6,245 bases of DNA, from positions 1-6,245 of the forward strand of contig CACYEJ010000317.1 in the NCBI GenBank assembly GCA_902773395.1. The letters are read 5' to 3'. The notes beneath the pieces are model-generated. The model had not been told where the DNA came from, ran no database searches, and saw nothing but the letters and a program-made list of their open reading frames with translations. Below are positions 1 to 5,687 of the stretch, piece by piece. The translations under genes and the position numbers were made by a program. Every line of letters starts with the position of its first letter. Within the stretch, counting starts at the first letter, position 1. Origin of the DNA: an uncultured Ruminococcus sp. Lineage in GTDB: Bacteria > Bacillota_A > Clostridia > Oscillospirales > Acutalibacteraceae.

Positions 1-1338
1 AACTGTGAATGTGTTACCTGAAACTGCGTCCTTATATGTACCTGCCTTAGCGTATCCGCCGCCGTTTGCAACGGAAACCTGACCGCTTCCGCTGCCCTTG
101 ACGATAACAGCACCGCCGTCTTTACGAGTAATTACGGAGCAGCCGTTGGAAGCTGTGTAATAATCAGCCTTGCCAATCATTGCGTTATGGAACTTATTAA
201 CCTCTGCAACTTCCTTGCTTGTGAAGTGAGTACTTCCCTTGTCGCCTACATGAGTGTTTTCCTTTGCACTCGGGTCGGAGAACGGACGTGAGAAGTAAAG
301 TGATGTAGCCAAGTTACGAGCAGCAACAACTGCATAGCAGCGGTCGATTACGTTTTGGCTCATATGGTGAGAATAACCCCAGTCATAAGCATTTGCCCAT
401 GTATCGTGGCTTTCACCCCAATATACAATCTTATCAGATGTAAGACCTCTTGCCGCCCAGTTTGCATATCCTTCCGGCACGCTGCCCTGTCTAGCGGCAT
501 TTCTAAGTGAGTGACCGTAACCTGAGTCTGTGATGCCGATGTACTTAGTATAATTTTTCATTACAGTAACAGCATCTCCGCCCGGATCATCAAGAATCTC
601 GCCGTAGTTCCACATACCGGAAACAGATGTTACTGTAGGCCAGAAGTCGCCCTGCTCGCCGGGAAGTCCAATGTGCTTTGCTGCGTCCCAACGGATACCG
701 TCAACGCCAATGCTCTTTAACTCTTCAACATAACGCTTAACCTTGCTCTGAACAAATTCATTTTCTGTAGCGAGATCTTGCATACCAATATCACCAAAGA
801 TTACCCAATTACGATCTCCCCATTTATCATCGGGAACTTGTCCCCAAGTGTGCCAATACTGACTAGGCTTAAGCTCATCGTCAATATCGCTGTGGTTACC
901 CGAAAGGTGGTTAGCAACAACGTCAACAACGATCTTAATTCCATACTTATCTGCTTCGGAGCAGAGAGCAGTAAGATCCGCTTTTGAACCAAGTCCGTTA
1001 TTTCCTACATAAAAACCCTTCGGCTGATAAAGCCAATACCATGTGTCAGTACCGTTAGGCTGCGCAGGTGAAGTCTGTACCGAAGTAAAGCCTGCTGCCG
1101 CAATGTTCGGAAGTTCAGCTTTTATGTCGTTGTACTTCCAGTCAAAACAGTGGAGAATTACACCGTCCTGAATGTTAGACGCAAGACCATAGCTCGCAGC
1201 TGACGCTTCCTCAGACACTGCCGCTGTAGACTCTTCAACATTGACTTCGGCTGCTGATGCGACAGTCTCTGCCATAACTGCGCTTGGAACAAGCATAGTT
1301 GCAGCGAGTAATGCACACATCGTTCTTTTTAGTGTCAT
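1..1338 (-). CDS. Secreted GH13 alpha-amylase, AmyE-like (3' end outside window)
   Basis: Extracellular alpha-amylase cleaving alpha-1,4 bonds in starch. 446 codons are visible, starting at ATG 1338; the frame stays open to the window edge, so the C-terminus is missing. Residues 1-23 or 1-30 form a Sec signal peptide (KR, then a hydrophobic core, with possible cleavage at VMA-ET or SAA-EV). The (beta/alpha)8 barrel runs from about residue 56 to 390 and shows the GH13 motifs: region I DVVANH (139-144), region II GIRWDAAKH with nucleophile D218, region III YGEIL with acid/base E247, and region IV ESHD with D312. All three catalytic residues are intact. The QTSP (88-91) and WYWLYQP (100-106) segments and AAKH/YGEIL resemble B. 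subtilis AmyE (subfamily GH13_28 by recollection). The beta-sandwich domain C begins near 395. Start choice: GGGAGG lies 7 nt upstream. A starch-binding module or dockerin could lie beyond the window but is not visible. The gene has its own promoter and a long leader. Confidence 0.95.
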   Translation of the reverse strand, partial: MTLKRTMCALLAATMLVPSAVMAETVASAAEVNVEESTAAVSEEASAASYGLASNIQDGVILHCFDWKYNDIKAELPNIAAAGFTSVQTSPAQPNGTDTWYWLYQPKGFYVGNNGLGSKADLTALCSEADKYGIKIVVDVVANHLSGNHSDIDDELKPSQYWHTWGQVPDDKWGDRNWVIFGDIGMQDLATENEFVQSKVKRYVEELKSIGVDGIRWDAAKHIGLPGEQGDFWPTVTSVSGMWNYGEILDDPGGDAVTVMKNYTKYIGITDSGYGHSLRNAARQGSVPEGYANWAARGLTSDKIVYWGESHDTWANAYDWGYSHHMSQNVIDRCYAVVAARNLATSLYFSRPFSDPSAKENTHVGDKGSTHFTSKEVAEVNKFHNAMIGKADYYTASNGCSVITRKDGGAVIVKGSGSGQVSVANGGGYAKAGTYKDAVSGNTFTV

Positions 1339-1345
1339 ATTAATT

Positions 1346-1351
1346 CCTCCC
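1346..1351 (-). promoter_or_regulatory. Ribosome-binding site of the amylase gene
   Basis: GGGAGG on the minus strand, 7 nt before ATG 1338. The ten bases GATTGGGAGG recur exactly before the protease start (3698-3707). The site fixes the amylase start and leaves everything upstream as untranslated leader. Confidence 0.85.
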
Positions 1352-1374
1352 AATCATAATTTTTATTTTGACCA

Positions 1375-1404
1375 ACTCCCTCTCACTCACAACATAGAAG
1401 GAGT
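1375..1404 (-). repeat. Leader stem-loop III
   Basis: In minus-strand RNA, ACUCCUUCU pairs with AGAGGGAGU: nine pairs with one U-G wobble around a 12-nt loop. The stem ends 23 nt before the Shine-Dalgarno sequence. The wobble makes the pairing fit the minus-strand RNA; as plain DNA the repeat has one mismatch. Confidence 0.55.
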
Positions 1405-1421
1405 GTATCACCAGATTAAAA

Positions 1422-1475
1422 ATACCAATATCTCCCAAAGTGCAGATAATACTTATTAATTTTTGATATTGGTAT
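1422..1475 (-). repeat. Leader stem-loop II, 11-bp perfect inverted repeat
   Basis: Arms ATACCAATATC (1422-1432) and its exact complement (1465-1475) flank a 32-nt loop. On the minus-strand transcript the second arm runs straight into UUUUU and then AA. This looks like a weak, AU-rich intrinsic terminator or attenuator. The low GC and large loop make efficient termination uncertain. Confidence 0.55.
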
Positions 1476-1530
1476 AGATTCAATAATAATCAAAAGATAT
1501 TCTCTACAGCACTTCCAATCACTACCGAAA

Positions 1531-1630
1531 AATTTTACACAATGGCATTTTTAGGAAAACTTGAACAAATCGTGAAGAAACACTTCACATAAAATTCACA
1601 ATCGACCCAAGTAAATTATTGTGTAAAATT
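1531..1630 (-). repeat. Leader stem I, 13-bp perfect inverted repeat with inner hairpin
   Basis: AATTTTACACAAT (1531-1543) is exactly complementary to 1618-1630, with 74 bases between. The 5' arm starts about 10 nt after the predicted transcription start. Inside the loop, GTGAAG (1572-1577) pairs with CTTCAC (1583-1588) around five bases. No target-site duplication flanks the pair, so a small transposon is unlikely. It is either an RNA domain or two inverted protein-binding sites. Confidence 0.55.
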
Positions 1631-1646
1631 CCCTAATCCTATTATT

Positions 1647-1675
1647 ATTATAAAAAATTAATTGCCGCTTGTCAA
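1647..1675 (-). promoter_or_regulatory. Perfect-consensus sigma-A promoter of the amylase gene
   Basis: Minus-strand TTGACA (1670-1675), a 17-bp spacer, then TATAAT (1647-1652): an exact match to the vegetative promoter consensus. The start of transcription is expected near 1640, about 300 nt upstream of the amylase ATG. No other gene lies downstream before the amylase. A promoter this strong on a catabolic gene suggests that control acts by an operator or through the leader. Confidence 0.85.
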
Positions 1676-1707
1676 GTAGCAAAAGTGTTTAATTTATGAA
1701 GTTTTAT

Positions 1708-1721
1708 TGAAAAGTTTTCCA
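1708..1721. promoter_or_regulatory. Possible cre-like operator upstream of the amylase promoter
   Basis: The minus-strand 14-mer TGGAAAACTTTTCA is nearly palindromic and matches the outer positions of the CcpA/LacI-type cre pattern (TG..AA......CA). It lacks the usual central CG. It is centred about 75 bp upstream of the predicted start. Weak evidence, recorded because amylase genes are classic catabolite-control targets. Confidence 0.25.
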
Positions 1722-1918
1722 CATATTCAACACAGCCTAAAAACGGCTTATTTCCTAGCTTTTTTCAAATTGATATGCTGCGCAGAAAATTACAGTTCGT
1801 CAAAATTAACAAATTACTCAGCATTTTTAAAGGCTCATTTTAATCTTTATTTGAGAATAGATTATCTGATTTTTTCATTAAAAAAAATTATCAACTCTTA
1901 TCTTTAAATATAACGTTC
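1722..1918. other. AT-rich intergenic stretch with no supported gene
   Basis: About 200 bases between the protease terminator and the amylase upstream region. A 66-codon plus-strand frame at 1707-1907 starts with TTG, has no ribosome-binding site and resembles no family, so it is not called. I see no RNA gene, mobile element or further promoter with good spacing here. Confidence 0.6.
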
Positions 1919-1958
1919 AAAAAGCTCTGCCAAAGCAACAAATTTCCTTTGGCAGAGC
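1919..1958 (-). terminator. Rho-independent terminator of the protease gene
   Basis: A perfect 12-bp stem (1947-1958 with 1924-1935) around an 11-nt loop. On the minus strand it is followed at once by UUUUU (1919-1923). It lies about 28 bases after the protease stop and separates the protease transcript from the amylase unit. Confidence 0.9.
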
Positions 1959-1985
1959 AATTGGATTTTTATTAGATAAAAAAAT

Positions 1986-3689
1986 TTAATAATCCGTAAT
2001 AAGATTTACCGATCTTCTAAGAATAATGAGTGAATCCTCCGAAGTAATCTTGCCGTCAAAATTAACATCAGAATTAATTAGCTGTTCGCTGTCAAAATTT
2101 TCAAGATGTACTGAGTATCTAAGAGCAAGCAGAGCATCTGTTACATTAGATTTGCCGTCGTTGTTGATGTCGCCCAATAGGTTAGTTGTAGTAATCGCCT
2201 TGATTACAAGCGTGCCCCCAACATTATCGTTATTGTTAGCATAAACATCAAGCAAATCATAGGCTTCGTTTCCATTAATAATGAAGCTATCGCCTTTTTT
2301 CGGGGTGGGCTTAAAAATAAAATCTCCATTTTTAGCTGTAAGCCACTCGTCTACGCCAATTGAAGCATAATCATTTACAGCCGAGCCGTCAATCTCAATA
2401 CCAATTGCACCAACACCAGCCGGAATAATTGCTCCCTCTGTATTTACTCTAATATATCCTGCGCTGTCAATATTGCCGCTGCTAAGATAACTCCACTTTG
2501 ATTTATCAGCAACAGGCTTATTGTTCTCAACAGGAATATAATAAGCAGTATATGCAGAATTTTCATTAAGGGTCTGGAACACAATGCTTTCCAAACGATT
2601 ATGTACATCGTCAAAATCAAACACATTTGCAAATGTAACACATTTAAGCTTATTGTTATTTTTATCTTTCAGATAAGTATAATACGTAGCGCCGTAACGC
2701 TCGTTCTGATATAGCTTATCATAAGGGTTAGCAGTTTTCACTGAGGTAAATGCAACATTCTCTCCCCATACATTGGTGTTAAACGCATACAAATCATAAT
2801 ACGACACCCAGAGATAACCTTCATCTCCGCTGCTCGGTCCCCAGCTATTTTTAGCAAGCCACGCACCGTCTGCCGGAGGACGACTGTTTTCATTAAAATT
2901 GTCTGCTGAATAATCATCGTCCCAGCCAATGACGGTAATCGCATGACCGGAAAACCTTGTAACCTCTTTATCCGAATAATAGCATTTGCGTCCGCTGCCG
3001 TAGCCCGAACCATTATTATAAGAAGTCGCAACAGCGCCATAATTCTTAATAGCCGTTTTAATCGAAGTGATATCATTATTCACATATTGAATACCGGTTA
3101 CATTGAAAGAGTTCGAATAATCGTCCATATCCTCAGGATAAACAGAATGACCATAAGGCACATCGCTTTCAAGCTTTGGACCCTGCCACGACGCAAAGTA
3201 GCCGGCATAAGTCTTACTGTAGCCACCGGGAGCAAATGTTCTGTTAAGCCAGCCGGTTCCGTCGTCATTGTTGTGATAAGCTGTAGCCCACCACGCCAAA
3301 TGCTCCTCAGATAAGTCATTAAGCCCCTTATCCTGAGAAGACAGAAAAGCCTCTAGTGTACCGATACCCGAAAAAGCCCAGCATGTATTATTGCTGCCCT
3401 GATTTCTGATTTCGGTTGTTTTAGTAACATAGCTGCTTGGCAAAGCACCTGACGGCTCTAAGACTTTACCGGGTACTGTGTAAGGTGCAATACCTACGCC
3501 CGAATCCTCCGAAACCTCCACCTCACCGTTCAAGTAAGCAGTATACAGCTCGTTGTATTCGCCAGCCAAAACTGCCTGCACAGGGATTTCTTCTTTGTTC
3601 TGGGCACTCGCCTCAGCAGCAGCCGAAACAGCCATTGCCGCAGCCATTAATGCAGCCAACGTTTTTTTATAAAATGAACTGTCAGCCAT
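1986..3689 (-). CDS. Secreted papain-family (C1) cysteine protease with C-terminal dockerin
   Basis: 567 residues from ATG 3689. Residues 1-30 are a signal peptide (KK, an alanine-rich core, possible cut at ASA-QN). About 30-85 is a short pro-like segment. The papain fold spans about 86-310: oxyanion Q97, catalytic C103 in TCWAFS, H249 in SGHAITVIGW, and N281 in KNSWG. The Q97-C103 spacing equals papain's. Residues about 311-500 are a beta-rich region that probably corresponds to the 'lectin-like' domain that follows C1 domains in many clostridial proteins. Residues 505-567 are a type I dockerin with two calcium loops: D507/N509/D511/D518 and D541/N543/D545/D552. The protein is probably attached to a cohesin on a cell-surface or secreted scaffold. 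Start choice: an in-frame ATG at 3737 lies essentially at the predicted transcription start and has no ribosome-binding site, while ATG 3689 has GGGAGG 8 nt upstream and begins a proper signal peptide. The substrate is unknown. Confidence 0.93.
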   Translation of the reverse strand: MADSSFYKKTLAALMAAAMAVSAAAEASAQNKEEIPVQAVLAGEYNELYTAYLNGEVEVSEDSGVGIAPYTVPGKVLEPSGALPSSYVTKTTEIRNQGSNNTCWAFSGIGTLEAFLSSQDKGLNDLSEEHLAWWATAYHNNDDGTGWLNRTFAPGGYSKTYAGYFASWQGPKLESDVPYGHSVYPEDMDDYSNSFNVTGIQYVNNDITSIKTAIKNYGAVATSYNNGSGYGSGRKCYYSDKEVTRFSGHAITVIGWDDDYSADNFNENSRPPADGAWLAKNSWGPSSGDEGYLWVSYYDLYAFNTNVWGENVAFTSVKTANPYDKLYQNERYGATYYTYLKDKNNNKLKCVTFANVFDFDDVHNRLESIVFQTLNENSAYTAYYIPVENNKPVADKSKWSYLSSGNIDSAGYIRVNTEGAIIPAGVGAIGIEIDGSAVNDYASIGVDEWLTAKNGDFIFKPTPKKGDSFIINGNEAYDLLDVYANNNDNVGGTLVIKAITTTNLLGDINNDGKSNVTDALLALRYSVHLENFDSEQLINSDVNFDGKITSEDSLIILRRSVNLITDY

Positions 3690-3697
3690 AAAGCCAA

Positions 3698-3703
3698 CCT
3701 CCC
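3698..3703 (-). promoter_or_regulatory. Ribosome-binding site deciding the protease start
   Basis: GGGAGG 8 nt before ATG 3689. It lies inside the 16-codon extension that the upstream ATG (3737) would add, which argues that the extension is not translated. Confidence 0.85.
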
Positions 3704-3745
3704 AATCGTTATATTCTAAAATCTGAAAATTCAGCATTCAAATTA

Positions 3746-3774
3746 ATTATAACAGAACTGGGAGGTAAAGTAAA
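3746..3774 (-). promoter_or_regulatory. Sigma-A promoter of the protease gene
   Basis: Minus-strand TTTACT (3769-3774), a 17-bp spacer, then TATAAT (3746-3751) with an extended -10 TG (TGTTATAAT). Transcription should begin near 3739, giving a leader of about 50 nt before ATG 3689. Confidence 0.8.
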
Positions 3775-3785
3775 CATTTTTTTCA

Positions 3786-4373
3786 TTAGTAATCGAAATT
3801 GGTATTTCTCTTGTTCACAGCTTTACAAAGCTGAGTAACTTCACGGTCATATACCTCATTCAAAGTGATTGAGCATAACCTATAATTCTTATCACCGCAC
3901 ACGACATAAAGTGAGCTGGACTCGCCCTCCTTGGCTTTTTGATAATTGCTTACATCTTTTGCTTCCTGATATATTCTTTGAATATCATCGTACCAAGCAA
4001 TCATACCGGTATTTGCACCGATAAGACAATCCTGTCCGACAATTATGCTTCCGCCAAGCTGTCTTTCTCCTGTGTTAAAATCCCTCAGCACAAAATCAAG
4101 CAGCTCATTATTTTTGAAATACTGCACTCGACTTTCAAAAAGCTTCAGCTGCTTATCGAACACCATCTTTTTTATCAAAAAGTAAAGAATCCAACCAAAA
4201 AGAAAAGCAATCGCCACAGAACACATATTAAACAGTGCAAAGTCAATAGTAACATATCTTCCTCTGATTGTCTTATATGCTACAAAAACAATAATCGCCA
4301 TTAGAATAATTATATATACACGAAGCTTCATCAATACACCATAAGGTACACAATATTTTCTTAACTCATCCAT
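3786..4373 (-). CDS. Two-helix membrane protein of unknown function
   Basis: 195 residues; family not recognised. Two hydrophobic helices, about 17-33 and 45-69, are joined by a short basic loop (KTIRGR) and followed by KK, giving a small membrane hairpin with a soluble C-terminal domain of about 125 residues. That domain alternates beta-type segments (GGSIIVGQDCLIGA 107-120, MIAWYDDIQRIY 124-135, SLYVVCGDKNYRLCSI 154-169) with a final helix. The layout recalls membrane-anchored bacterial PH-like (YcxB-type) proteins, but this is only resemblance in pattern. The C-terminal domain is probably cytoplasmic. Start: GAGGGAG (4382-4388) lies 8 nt before ATG 4373. It has its own promoter, and no terminator is visible after its stop, so some read-through into the protease gene is possible. 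Confidence 0.8.
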   Translation of the reverse strand: MDELRKYCVPYGVLMKLRVYIIILMAIIVFVAYKTIRGRYVTIDFALFNMCSVAIAFLFGWILYFLIKKMVFDKQLKLFESRVQYFKNNELLDFVLRDFNTGERQLGGSIIVGQDCLIGANTGMIAWYDDIQRIYQEAKDVSNYQKAKEGESSSLYVVCGDKNYRLCSITLNEVYDREVTQLCKAVNKRNTNFDY

Positions 4374-4431
4374 TTTCTACACTCCCTCGAATCGCACAGG
4401 AAAGAATTGCTTATAATTCTGTACAGTATTT

Positions 4432-4460
4432 ATTATAAATCATTTCCAAAAATAAATCAA
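4432..4460 (-). promoter_or_regulatory. Sigma-A promoter of the membrane-protein gene
   Basis: Minus-strand TTGATT (4455-4460), a 17-bp spacer, then TATAAT (4432-4437). The start of transcription is expected near 4425. A perfect 8-bp palindrome, CTGTACAG (4419-4426), sits on that start and could be a small operator. Confidence 0.7.
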
Positions 4461-4488
4461 CACTTATTCGAAAATTTATCTACTAATT

Positions 4489-5130
4489 CTATTTTATAAT
4501 TGTAGGAACATTTCCGACAAGCACTGTTTCCCCCAGAAGCACAGAAGTTTTCAGTTCAATAGGTTCTTGCTCGCCGCCTCCGATAATCAGCAAATCGCCT
4601 GTTATATCAATATAAAGCCTATGAATAGTCTGATTTACGCCTGCCGATTCAAACTCACTTCTGAAATCAGATTTGACATCGCCCGTCACGATATTGTTAA
4701 ACTCGATAGATTTACCCGAACCGCTTAAAAACTCTGTATTAATAATACTGCCCACAGGTATTTCCACCACATATTCAAATTTGTTTGAGAGTAATCCTGA
4801 AAGCTCTGTAGTAACCTCATTTTTAAGCCTGTTGACTGTAACAACGTCTGTATTCAGCGACTGAACCTCGCCGTTATTAGAATATGTAATATTCATCAGC
4901 TTATCATAAGACAGATTAAGCTCAGACATTTTTTCATTCACAATTTCGCTGAACAGTTCGGTAATCGTCTGTTGTCCTTTCATAATGGTATAATCCCTCA
5001 TAAATGGCGACACCTTTTCTTCAAAATATACCATTACCAAAATAGAAGCTATTAGCAAAACAGCAAGTATTGTCCTGCCCAGTAAAATATATTTTTGATA
5101 TGTACTTCTGCGAAGCCTTATTTTACGCAT
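4489..5130 (-). CDS. yunB: Sporulation protein YunB
   Basis: 213 residues from ATG 5130. YunB-family proteins are needed for normal sporulation in Bacillus (sigma-E-dependent, mother cell); their biochemical role is not established. The protein has a basic N-terminus (RKIRLRRSTYQK), one membrane helix at about 15-35, a helical region, and the conserved C-terminal half with IPVGS (124-128), TGDVKSDF (149-156), a GVNQTIHRLYIDI stretch (164-176) and a closing VLLGETVLVGNVP segment (197-209), matching the Bacillus pattern 'IPLG...VGDVHSDVKT...GINNALI.IYV'. Length is a little below the Bacillus protein. Start choice: a GTG three codons upstream (5137-5139) overlaps the Shine-Dalgarno AAGGGG, so ATG 5130 is preferred. 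The site is part of a hairpin. The gene follows the zinc-ribbon gene by 56 bases. Confidence 0.9.
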   Translation of the reverse strand: MRKIRLRRSTYQKYILLGRTILAVLLIASILVMVYFEEKVSPFMRDYTIMKGQQTITELFSEIVNEKMSELNLSYDKLMNITYSNNGEVQSLNTDVVTVNRLKNEVTTELSGLLSNKFEYVVEIPVGSIINTEFLSGSGKSIEFNNIVTGDVKSDFRSEFESAGVNQTIHRLYIDITGDLLIIGGGEQEPIELKTSVLLGETVLVGNVPTIIK

Positions 5131-5138
5131 AAAAATCA

Positions 5139-5163
5139 CCCCTTAAGCATAATACTCAAGGGG
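5139..5163 (-). promoter_or_regulatory. Hairpin overlapping the yunB ribosome-binding site
   Basis: In minus-strand RNA, CCCCUUGAG (5155-5163) pairs with CUUAAGGGG (5139-5147): nine pairs with one G-U and a 7-nt loop. The 3' arm contains yunB's Shine-Dalgarno AAGGGG, and UGAUUUUU then the ATG follow directly. It could end transcription from the upstream efp/zinc-ribbon genes, hide the yunB ribosome-binding site on read-through mRNA, or both. Confidence 0.65.
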
Positions 5164-5186
5164 CGATAAAGATGTTAATTTTCGTA

Positions 5187-5624
5187 TTATTCTTCTTCCG
5201 ACTCGTTATTAATCTCATCGGCTGAGAGAGTTGAGAAATCAAACTCTAGTTTTTTGCCGCAGCTAGGACACTCTATACTGCCCTCAATTAGGATATCCTC
5301 GGAAACACAAATCTCATCTCCGCAGCTTGGGCAAACTACCTCGTAATATTCACCGTCTTCATCAAAGTCATCGAAATCATCGAAATCCTCATCGTCTTCC
5401 TCCTCGTCATAGAGATCATCCTCAACGATAGAAAGATCCTGATCTATTTCTTCTACCTGATCGCTAAGGTCATCATAAAGCTCACCAAGCTCTGTAACCT
5501 CATCGGAGATATCCTCCAGCAAATCAATAACAGCTTTCAGCACTTTGACTGTATCATCATTATCATTAAGCTTCAGGCCATCAGTAAGACCTCGAATGTA
5601 AGCTACCTTTTCGTTAATATCCAT
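5187..5624 (-). CDS. Acidic zinc-ribbon protein, CD1247 N-terminal domain type
   Basis: 145 residues, probably cytoplasmic (no signal or membrane segment). The N-terminus, MDINEKVAYIRGLTDGL, is typical of clostridial 'CD1247 N-terminal domain' proteins; their function is not established. Residues about 20-70 are heptad-like and probably a coiled coil (VKVLKAVIDLLEDI ... LYDDLSDQVEEI). Residues 61-92 are about two-thirds Asp/Glu, with a DFDDFDD repeat. A zinc ribbon follows, with CPSC at 98-101 and CPSC at 119-122, plus an extra C106. The tail is acidic (ESEEE). Start: AGAGG (5634-5638) lies 9 nt before ATG 5624. It sits 63 bases after efp with no terminator between, so the two are probably co-transcribed. 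Some relatives carry automatic annotations as transcription regulators; nothing here shows a DNA-binding domain. Confidence 0.85.
   Translation of the reverse strand: MDINEKVAYIRGLTDGLKLNDNDDTVKVLKAVIDLLEDISDEVTELGELYDDLSDQVEEIDQDLSIVEDDLYDEEEDDEDFDDFDDFDEDGEYYEVVCPSCGDEICVSEDILIEGSIECPSCGKKLEFDFSTLSADEINNESEEE
5359..5385 (-). repeat. Three 9-bp near-identical units coding for the acidic D-F-D run
   Basis: Units tcatcaaag, tcatcgaaa and tcatcgaaa (plus strand) in tandem. They encode the repeated Asp/Phe/Asp of the zinc-ribbon protein. The in-frame unit could gain or lose three residues by slippage without breaking the gene. Confidence 0.6.
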
Positions 5625-5687
5625 CTGTGTAAACCTCTTTTACAGAAATATGATTTTGTGCTATTGCGGCGTATTTTTTATGCCAAA

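Larger units (their letters stand above)
1339..1640 (-). promoter_or_regulatory. Long structured 5' leader of the amylase mRNA
   Basis: About 300 nt separate the predicted transcription start (near 1640) from the amylase ATG. No credible ORF lies in between. In transcript order it holds stem I (13 perfect pairs, arms 1618-1630 and 1531-1543), an inner hairpin (arms 1583-1588 and 1572-1577), stem II (11 perfect pairs, arms 1465-1475 and 1422-1432, 32-nt loop, followed by U5), and stem III (9 pairs including one G-U, arms 1396-1404 and 1375-1383, 12-nt loop). The ribosome-binding site follows at 1346-1351. I recognise no known riboswitch class or T-box. It may act as an attenuator, a stability element or a protein-binding leader. 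The pairings are read directly from sequence; the function is inference. Confidence 0.6.

Noticed and set aside
1340..1357. Five-codon upstream ORF (MIGRN) overlapping the amylase ribosome-binding site
   Set aside because: It has no Shine-Dalgarno sequence of its own; the ATG falls by chance in an AT-rich leader.
1531..1630. 13-bp inverted repeats as ends of a small transposon (MITE)
   Set aside because: The bases flanking the two arms (gaaa and ccct) are not a target-site duplication, and no second copy is seen in the window.
1715..1724. DnaA-box-like TTTTCCACA
   Set aside because: A single imperfect copy; no cluster of boxes or origin genes nearby.
1707..1907. 66-codon plus-strand ORF in the intergenic region
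   Set aside because: It starts with TTG, has no ribosome-binding site, is AT-driven in composition and matches no family I know.
2943..3314. 123-codon plus-strand ORF opposite the protease
   Set aside because: Shadow of the protease catalytic domain, whose motifs are certain.
3939..4304. 121-codon plus-strand ORF opposite the membrane-protein gene
   Set aside because: Antisense shadow without a start signal; the minus-strand gene has a promoter, ribosome-binding site and membrane helices.
5130..5186. TTAACA-18-TATTAT as a yunB promoter
   Set aside because: Weak match; the implied start falls inside the Shine-Dalgarno sequence. No sigma-E-type pattern was convincing either.
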